The notes under the pieces were generated by a model. The model saw only the letters and a program-made list of their open reading frames with translations. It was not told the DNA's origin and did not search any database. This document shows, in pieces, positions 1 through 5,062 of a DNA stretch of 5,062 bases. Numbering within the stretch: the stretch's first letter is position 1; the number at the start of each line of letters is the position of its first letter. Origin of the DNA: Undibacterium sp. (lineage in GTDB: Bacteria; Pseudomonadota; Gammaproteobacteria; Burkholderiales; Burkholderiaceae_D); NCBI GenBank assembly GCA_019752975.1, contig JAIELM010000180.1, positions 1 to 5,062 on the forward strand, read 5' to 3'. The translations under genes and the position numbers were made by a program.

Positions 1-866
1 ATATAGCTAATACTGCGTGCATCAACGCCAGATCGTTGTAGCGCATCCTGTACCAATTGCGCTTGCGAATTGGGATTAGGAACCATGTAACCATTGGTCT
101 TACCGCCGGAGTTCACAGCACTTCCCTTAATGACGCCATAGATATGGTCACCATCGGTGATAGCTTGTTGCAAGGTTTTAAGCACCATAGCACCAACTGC
201 TTCACCATCGACAAAACCGTCACCATCGGCTGCAAACGATTTACATTTATCTCCTTGCGAAAGCATGGTCAACGACGACAGTTCGATCAACTGATTCGGC
301 GAGACAATCAAGTTAACACCACCAGCAAGCGCAATCTCGCAACTACCGCTACGCAGACTTTCTAAGGCCAAATGTACTGCCGTCAAGGACGAAGAACAGG
401 CGGTATCGACCGCCATAGAAGGGCCTTGAAAATTAAACAGGTAAGACACCCGATTCGCAATCGACCAATACCGGCTACTGTCGTTGTAATGTTCATTCAT
501 GACTCCTACGAACATACCCACTTTTCGACTCTGACTTAGATTGCTGGGTGTGTATCCGGCGTCTTCGATACTGGCATACGCTTCCTGCAAAAACAATCGC
601 TCCTGCGGGCTCATCAATTCTGCTTCACGAGGAGAGATGTTAAAAAATAAGGGATCAAAGCAATCAATGTCTTTAATAAAGCCCGCCCACTTGGTGTAGG
701 CTTTGCCGGAACTATTTTTTTGCTCGTCAAAAACCTGACTGTGATCCCAACGTGCAGCGGGCACTTCACTAATACAATTACGCCCTGCTGCTAAATTCGT
801 CCAAAATTCCGTCACATTTTCCGCTTGCGGGTAGCGCCCCGATAGACCGATGATCGCAATATCCAA
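1..866 (-). other. PKS ketosynthase (KS) domain of the next module, C-terminus cut off
   Basis: The KS accepts the chain from the preceding ACP and catalyses decarboxylative Claisen condensation with the next malonyl unit. It starts at DIAIIGLSGRYPQA (residue 1400). It continues through FNISPREAELMSPQERLFL and SIANRVSYLFNFQGPSMAVDTACSSSLTAVH, where the nucleophile is Cys1555 (codon 396-398), then to GVIKGSAVNSGGKTNGYMVPNP. The last visible residues, ARSISY, come just before the expected EAHGTGT motif, so both catalytic His residues lie outside the window. About 288 of some 430 residues are present. GGKTNG and the SIANRVSY region match my memory of trans-AT KSs. The active Cys and its context are intact, so this is not a KSQ-type loading domain; whether it lacks a catalytic His cannot be seen. 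Confidence 0.94.
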
Positions 867-3800
867 CTGAGCCAACTGAGCCAATTGAGCCAATGGAGTC
901 GTTGACAAAGGAACGCCCGCCGATGCCCTACCCCAACTCGCACGCCCACGACGTGTAGGCAGGAGGGACATCGTGGACAAGCTTGGCTTAAACTGAGGTA
1001 CCGATGCATTGACCGATTCTTTTGCAAGCGGTGTCGTGGTATTTACCGTGTCTAGCCCAACCCAGCGCATCATTGCCGCCACTTCCGTCTGAATGAAATG
1101 ATCCACTAGCGCATCGATATTCTGATGCTCAAAAAATAGCGTGGTAAGCACAGGTTTGCTGATACCAATATCCTTGAACACCACACGCAATGCGTTACTC
1201 AATTCAAGCACTAGGATGGAGTCGATACCGTATTGATCAAGGTTAGTACCAGCCTCAATTTGATCTACTGACATCTTCAAGGTTTGACCGACGAGTTTCT
1301 TAAATTGCAGTAGACACTTGTCGCGCAAGGACGCAGTAATTGAGGCATTGGTTTGCTGAACAACGACACGATTGATCGATGCTGCTGAACTTACCGACAT
1401 CGCCGGACTCGTGATCACTTTGGCTGCCACTGTTTTTATCGCGGGCGTTATCACTGTTTTTGTCGCTGTTTTTGTCGCTGTTTTTGCCACTGCTGCGGCA
1501 CGTTGCGACACCACTCCATCGCTTTCAGCCACAATCACTTGTTGCCCTAATTTGTGTGCCGATTCAGCTGGGAAGAAAACCTGACGGTAGCCCTCTTCGA
1601 GCAATACGTCTTGCCAATTTTCTGATGACAAACTTGGACAAGCCGGGATACGCAAACTTTCATCCTCATACAACCACCAACCATCGAGCAAACCAAAAGT
1701 CAGATGTGCCCACCATTCAAAACTACTCAATTCGTTGAGTAGCAACAGGCCATTGCAGCGCAATGCGGCCTTGGCATTGCGCAAGCTCTCACGGATATCC
1801 TTAGTCGCGTGTAATACATTGGTGGCGATCACCACATCATAGCTCGCAGCCTCAATCTGTTGACCTGCTAGTGGACTAGCGACGTCAAACAACCGATAGG
1901 CTAGATACGGATAATCCGGGCCGTATTTATTCTCGGCGTGGAGTAGGAAAGCACGTGACAAATCGGTATAACAATACTGCTCTATGTGAGCAGCATACGG
2001 TGCTAGACGCGCCAGAACACGAGCGCTGGTACCACCCGTTCCCGCGCCAATTTCAAGTAAGCGAATGCGGGCTGAAGGATCTTGTTGTAGACGCAGCGCA
2101 ATGAAGGCGAGAAGTTTGTCACACAATACATCATTAAAATAATCAGCAACGGCATTACCACGATAAATCCCTTCCACCAAGTCCATGCTGGAATTGGGAA
2201 ACATGATCGCCGTAGCGGCAGTCTGTCCCCGCAAGATAACGGGTAAAGAGCGCAGCATGGTTTCAACCAACAGCACTTGTGCACGTAAATTAGGATCGCT
2301 ATTCCATACGGCTTTACGCTCATCCCATTCTACCCACGCCAACGTTGGCGAGATTGCGGCTGCATGTGCACACCAAGCATCGTTTGCTAACGGCGTTAAT
2401 AGACCCGCTTGCACTATGCATTGCACACTATGTGCTAGCCAGCGTTCGTAACCAGAGCGCAGCCCAATTTTCGCCGCAGCATCGGATAGATTACTCACTG
2501 CACCCACTGGCGCAAACAATCCTAGGGCATACAACTCACTCCACAATATTTTCAAAGATGCTTGGTCTATTTCTTGTTTTTGTTGCGCCAAAGTCGCTGC
2601 GTCTACTGGAAAAACGCTAGCGATAGCTTGTTGAGCCAAATCATTGCTTAAGGAGGCAAAACGCGCATGATGAACAGCGACATAATTGTCACCAATTAAG
2701 GCATGGATACCCGTTTTATTCGCCGTGGTTTGCTCCGAAGTCTGAGCGATCAGTTTAATAAAACCCATTTGCGGCAAGTCGGCGGACATCAGACTTTCGA
2801 TAGCACGCATACCTTCTTGCGGCTCAATCGAACCTATGCCCATTTGCGCCATACGCTCGCGATAAACTGGCGAAGCTACCACACCGACACTACCCCAATA
2901 ACCCCAATTCATTACTCTGACTGGATACGGTAAGCGCTTGGCCAATTGCAAGCTGTAGGCATCTTTAAACGTGCACCCCGCCGCGTAATTACTTTGTCCA
3001 GCCGCTTTGATAAAACTCAGCAAAGAAGAACAAAACAACATAAAGTCCAAGGCCTGCCCGCCAAATACCTGCTGCATCCTGACACTGACGTCGATCTTGG
3101 CGGACAAACCCGCTTGCAATCTTTCTTCGTCCATCTGTGCCAAGCTCTTATCAAGCAAGACAATGGCGGCATGCACAACACCGTGAATATGCGGAAAACG
3201 CGTCAAAATTTGCGCACGGGCATGCTCCATTGCGGTACGATCGGCCGCATCAGCCGCAATATACAGAGGCGTGCCTCCCAACGCACCTAGTCGTGTTTGA
3301 GCCTCTAAGATCGCCTCGTCTGCAGCACGCCGTCCTATCCAAACGATATTGGCCTGGAAGTTGCGTATCATGTGTTCGCTCCACGCCTGACCGATACCGC
3401 CTGCCCCGCCTATCACTACATACACGCCGCCTTGTCGGTATAAGGGTGTGCTTGAAGTGTCACTAGCAAGACGTACAGCTTGTAATTTTTGGTAAAACCA
3501 TTGACCAGAGCGCCAAGCCAAGGCATCGCCTTGTGCATCATAGGGAAGCTGAAATAAATCTTCCCACGGCCATGCGGCCTTCTGTGGGAGATCAAGCAAA
3601 CGCACCTGCCAACGGCGTAACTCTTTGGTCATAGATCCAATAAAACCATGTACGCCAGCATGTGCAGGAAGAATAGTGTCACTCGGGTGCACAGCTTGCG
3701 TTTGCGTAGTCAATATCGTCCAGCTCAAAGCACGTTCAGCAAATCCCAGTGCTAACAAAGCTTTTACCAAACGGAATCCCCGCAACAATCCGTTCTGTTG

Positions 3801-5062
3801 AGCTGCAATGAGCGCTTCCGCATCGTCTCCATTGCCTTCATTGCCTTCATGATCTTCATTCTCAATGCGATCTTGCTCATGAGAAGAGCCACTAGCATCG
3901 GCATCGACGACCCAAATGAGATGATCGATTGCAGCATGGATGGCAAGCTGTTCGCGGAATACGGCTTCAATCTGTGCGATCTGCGCTCCCTGCGCTAAGC
4001 TGAGTATGGTCGCGTTGGGATAGTGCTTGAGTATCTGTTGATACTGCGCAGGCTGAGCATCAAGCACCAACACACGTGCTGTCTTATCGGGCAATCCGAG
4101 CATCGCAACAGGACGCACGACGTCCCACACGGGTGCCAGTAGCTGCGCTCCATCCAATGCCAGCGTAGCCGATTGAATTGGCTCATTGTTAGCTCGACCT
4201 GCCAATGCCAGAGCACGCATACTAAACTCTTTAAATCGAATGCAAACCACACCATTTTCGTCACATAAATCAATATCGATTTTTTGCACATTATCGTTCG
4301 CGGAGCTTCCCACGCTGTAACGCACTACCGCCCACATGTGATGAGTACATGGTGCCAAATCTTCTAACGCATTTAAAGCAAAAGGCAGCATCAAAGATAT
4401 CGACGCTGTCGAAGATGTACCCAATTGCAAGCCTAACGAGGCCTGCAAAGCAGCGTCGAGCAGGCTAGGATGTAATTGATAACGTTGGGTGTCGCTCTGT
4501 AATTGGAGTGAGGTGGGTAATGTTACTTGCGCTAATACCTGCTGCTCTCCAACAAACAGCTCGGTCAAACCTTGAAAACTTGGCCCATACTGCAAACCTG
4601 CTTGCCCGAAGCGGGTATAACATTCTTCAGCACGCAGATGCGTTTGCTGGTATTGCTGACGTAAGGCGGCAAGGTCGTAGGTGACGGATGTATTTGCATC
4701 TACCTGTGTACTTACTAGCACCACACCTTGGCTGTAGCTTAGGCTTTCACCATTTGCCGTATCACTATAAATCTCATAGTTGAGTTTGTACGCGAGTTGG
4801 TCACTGAGATCCTCATTCTCTTCTGGATAAAGCGCCACATGCAAAGTCAAACCTTCGGCATCGACAGCAATCGGGCGTATCCATACAATTTCACTTAAGT
4901 TGATTTGACAAGATACGCCTATGGTTTCAGCTACCGCGCTTCGCGCCATTTCCAACTGCGCTACACCGGGTAATACGCGCACTCCCTGCACCACATGATC
5001 GGCAAGGAAAAACTCGTCGCCAGTCAGGCGGGTGCTAAAGCGCAATCCCGACAAATCCGAAG
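1..5062 (-). CDS. Modular type I polyketide synthase, probably trans-AT; internal fragment (DH-KR-MT-ACP-KS)
   Basis: A single minus-strand reading frame is open across the whole window, about 1,686 codons from 5060 to 3, with no stop and no recognisable start, so both ends lie outside. Counting residue 1 at 5058-5060, the domains are DH 1-283, KR 307-772, C-methyltransferase 830-1180, ACP 1246-1324 and KS 1400-1686 (cut). The protein would be a cytosolic megasynthase that extends and processes a polyketide chain tethered to its ACPs. No acyltransferase is visible, and the MT sits after the KR rather than between DH and KR; this order is typical of trans-AT systems, in which a free-standing acyltransferase loads malonyl units. 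The KS that opens this module must lie upstream, beyond 5062. All key residues I could check are present and I found no frameshift. The gene cannot be named because the cluster and its product are unknown. Confidence 0.96.
864..893 (-). repeat. 9-bp tandem repeat encoding Leu-Ala-Gln just before the KS
   Basis: On the plus strand, caactgagc occurs at 864-872 and 873-881, then caattgagc at 882-890 with one mismatch, then a partial caa at 891-893. On the minus strand it encodes LAQLAQLAQL, ending against the first KS strand DIAIIGLSGRYP. It is in frame and probably arose by slippage. Confidence 0.85.
867..1088 (-). other. ACP-to-KS inter-module linker
   Basis: Residues 1325-1398 (approximate) join the ACP to the next ketosynthase. 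The composition is biased: Thr/Ser/Pro/Val-rich at first, then a basic stretch containing RRGRASWGRASAG (about 915-953), then a Leu-Ala-Gln repeat running into the KS. No catalytic motif is visible. It looks like a long disordered tether between modules of one polypeptide. It holds no docking domain or chain terminus, because the frame continues straight into the KS. Confidence 0.72.
1089..1325 (-). other. Acyl carrier protein (ACP) domain
   Basis: This is the carrier for the growing chain, about 79 residues (1246-1324). It begins LRDKCLLQFKKLVG, a typical helix I, and carries YGIDSILVLEL, where Ser1281 (codon 1218-1220) receives the 4'-phosphopantetheine arm. Helix III and the end of the domain read TTLFFEHQNIDALVDHFI, a standard ACP C-terminus. 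The residue six after the Ser is Leu, not the Trp I associate with ACPs that accept beta-branching enzymes, so ordinary alpha-methylated processing rather than HMG-synthase branching is favoured. There is a single ACP, not a tandem pair. Confidence 0.94.
1326..1520 (-). other. Ala/Thr/Lys/Val-rich linker between MT and ACP
   Basis: Residues 1181-1245 separate the methyltransferase from the ACP. They are low in complexity, dominated by Ala, Val, Thr, Ser and Lys, and contain AKTATKTATKTVITPAIKTV. No domain motif is visible. It is most likely a flexible, positively charged tether that lets the ACP reach the MT, KR, DH and downstream KS. Part of it is a 12-bp tandem repeat. Confidence 0.75.
1431..1490 (-). 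repeat. 12-bp tandem repeat encoding Thr-Ala-Thr-Lys units
   Basis: On the plus strand, tgtttttgtcgc occurs exactly at 1455-1466 and 1467-1478. A diverged copy, tgtttttgccac, follows at 1479-1490, and another, tgtttttatcgc, lies at 1431-1442, with a more decayed unit between (1443-1454). Each unit gives four residues of the MT-ACP linker (TATK or AVAK type). The unit is a multiple of three, so changes in copy number alter linker length without shifting the frame. Confidence 0.85.
1521..2573 (-). other. C-methyltransferase (MT) domain of the PKS
   Basis: This SAM-dependent domain methylates the alpha carbon of the ACP-bound beta-keto intermediate. A helical N-terminal part (from residue about 830, LKILWSELYALGLF) leads to the class I SAM-binding motif LLEIGAGTGGTS (glycine loop in 2028-2060). 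Next come YDVVIATNVLHAT and LLLLNELSS. The His at residue 1084 (1809-1811) and Glu at 1110 (1731-1733) are 26 apart, the same spacing I recall for the catalytic His/Glu dyad of the CurJ C-methyltransferase. LTFGLLDGWWLYED and a QVIVAESD strand complete the fold. At about 350 residues it is a normal length and should be active. Its place between KR and ACP is typical of trans-AT modules. A carbon rather than oxygen target is inferred from the NVLHAT and LTFGLLDGWW motifs; O-methyltransferases of PKSs look different. Confidence 0.92.
2574..2744 (-). other. KR-to-methyltransferase connector
   Basis: About 57 residues (773-829) lie between the end of the KR (FIKLIAQ) and the first helix of the methyltransferase region. 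They include the segment NYVAVHHARFASL, then a Gln/Ala-rich stretch that looks helical. I recognise no catalytic motif. It is most likely structural; part of it may belong to the N-terminal subdomain of the methyltransferase, so the boundaries are approximate. Confidence 0.5.
3816..3902 (-). other. Acidic low-complexity insertion within the KR structural subdomain
   Basis: Residues 387-415 form a hydrophilic stretch: 11 of 29 are Asp or Glu, and most of the others are Gly, Asn, Ser or His. It falls between a predicted strand (HLIWVVD) and the helix EALIAAQQNGLLRGFRLV. In related KRs, as I remember them, this is a shorter loop. It is probably a disordered surface loop. The reading frame is kept on both sides and the flanking KR motifs are normal, so it should not break the domain. 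The DNA beneath it contains a short tandem repeat. Confidence 0.7.
3831..3857 (-). repeat. 9-bp tandem repeat inside the KR acidic loop
   Basis: On the plus strand, attgccttc occurs twice exactly (3831-3839 and 3840-3848), followed by a degenerate third copy, atgatcttc (3849-3857). The exact copies encode Glu-Gly-Asn twice on the minus strand. Being a multiple of three it preserves the frame. Its form is what replication slippage produces. Confidence 0.8.
4212..5060 (-). other. PKS dehydratase (DH) domain, nearly complete
   Basis: This domain removes water from a beta-hydroxyacyl-ACP to give an alpha,beta-double bond. The first hotdog half has the signature HVVQGVRVLP (HxxxGxxxxP), with catalytic His at residue 22 (codon 4995-4997), followed by GVAQLEMARSAV. 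A YGPSFQGL segment (residues about 159-166) is the usual YGP motif. The second half carries HPSLLDAALQ, with catalytic Asp at residue 202 (codon 4455-4457) and Gln four residues later. The domain closes with VCIRFKEFSMRAL, a normal DH C-terminus. Only the first dozen or so residues, which often hold an HPLL-like motif, are missing beyond the window edge. All expected catalytic residues are present, so it is probably active. A double-bond-shifting or pyran-forming variant is not excluded by motifs alone, but DH followed by KR in the same module favours ordinary dehydration. Confidence 0.93.

Larger units (their letters stand above)
2745..4142 (-). other. PKS ketoreductase (KR) domain, structural plus catalytic halves
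   Basis: This domain reduces the beta-keto group with NADPH. The structural half begins near LLAPVWDVV (residue 307) and includes PAHAGVHGFIGSMTKELR. The catalytic half opens with a Rossmann strand and loop, YVVIGGAGGIG (glycines in 3390-3410). The catalytic set is Lys655 (3096-3098), Ser679 (3024-3026) and Tyr692 (2985-2987, in QSNYAAGC). The spacings of 24 and 13 residues match my recollection of well-studied PKS KRs. The tail VMNWGYWGSVG and MGFIKLIAQ is typical. At the position of the LDD stereochemistry motif it reads VLLDKSL, keeping the last Asp (codon 3150-3152). This suggests a B-type KR giving the D-configured alcohol, with moderate certainty. An unusual acidic insertion lies in the structural half (residues 387-415). 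The domain follows the DH after only about 23 residues, leaving no room for an MT or enoylreductase between them. Confidence 0.95.

Noticed and set aside
57..365. Plus-strand open frame of about 100 codons
   Set aside because: It is antisense to the conserved KS region carrying the active-site segment up to DTACSSS. Its translation resembles no protein family and no ribosome binding site stands out.
864..893. Possible attachment site, iteron or CRISPR-like repeat
   Set aside because: The repeats are 9 bp, adjacent, without spacers, in frame, and inside a coding linker. Nothing suggests a replication origin or an integration site.
812..1027. Minus-strand open frame of about 70 codons in another phase
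   Set aside because: It overlaps the ACP-KS linker and KS start out of frame. The PKS frame is continuous there and encodes recognisable KS motifs.
1089..1325. ACP destined for beta-branching
   Set aside because: The Trp I expect six residues after the phosphopantetheine Ser is Leu here, and the module carries a C-methyltransferase that already accounts for an alpha-methyl group.
1372..1738. Two overlapping plus-strand frames, one rich in Val/Ala/Phe and resembling a membrane segment
   Set aside because: The hydrophobic look comes from reading the antisense of the Lys/Thr/Ala repeat linker. Both frames lie opposite the MT end and the linker of the PKS.
2003..2323. Minus-strand frame of about 106 codons with hydrophobic stretches
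   Set aside because: It is out of phase with the PKS and overlaps the SAM-binding motif of the MT domain, so it is a shadow frame.
2946..3466. Plus-strand frames opposite the KR
   Set aside because: They are antisense to the NADPH loop and the Lys/Ser/Tyr catalytic residues of the KR. Their codon content is explained by the opposite strand.
3764..4291. Short frames on both strands around the KR structural half, including a Met/Lys-rich one
   Set aside because: The Met/Lys repeats are the acidic-loop tandem repeat read in the wrong phase. The DH-KR reading continues without interruption.

Overview
The whole window is an internal slice of one very large gene on the minus strand. In one minus-strand frame (codons with their low coordinate at a multiple of 3) I translated about 1,686 codons from position 5060 down to 3. 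There is no stop codon, and neither the start nor the end of the gene is present. The product is a modular type I polyketide synthase (PKS). I saw no RNA gene, transposon, CRISPR array, promoter or terminator, and no intergenic space.

In the direction of translation (high to low coordinates) the domains are: a dehydratase (DH, missing only its extreme N-terminus, about 5060-4212); a ketoreductase (KR, about 4142-2745); a connector; a C-methyltransferase (MT, about 2573-1521); an Ala/Thr/Lys-rich low-complexity linker (about 1520-1326); an acyl carrier protein (ACP, about 1325-1089); a second low-complexity linker (about 1088-867); and the N-terminal two thirds of the next ketosynthase (KS, 866-1, cut just before its first catalytic His motif). 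Every catalytic residue I can locate is intact: DH His and Asp, KR Lys/Ser/Tyr and NADPH loop, MT SAM loop and His/Glu dyad, ACP phosphopantetheine Ser, KS Cys.

The MT lies after the KR and directly before the ACP, and no acyltransferase is visible. Cis-AT synthases usually carry the MT between DH and KR, so the order points to a trans-AT PKS, where a separate acyltransferase supplies malonyl units. Working together, the domains would take a beta-keto intermediate on the ACP, methylate its alpha carbon, reduce the ketone, dehydrate the alcohol and pass an alpha-methyl alpha,beta-unsaturated chain to the downstream KS. This is inferred from domain content. The final product and host cannot be named from this slice.

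Base composition is mid-range (roughly half G+C on a few hand-counted lines) and there is no strong third-position GC bias, so a high-GC actinomycete is unlikely. A proteobacterium or another mid-GC trans-AT producer is plausible, but that is a guess. The least ordinary features are three in-frame short tandem repeats, two in interdomain linkers and one in an acidic insertion inside the KR. No new kind of system is evident.
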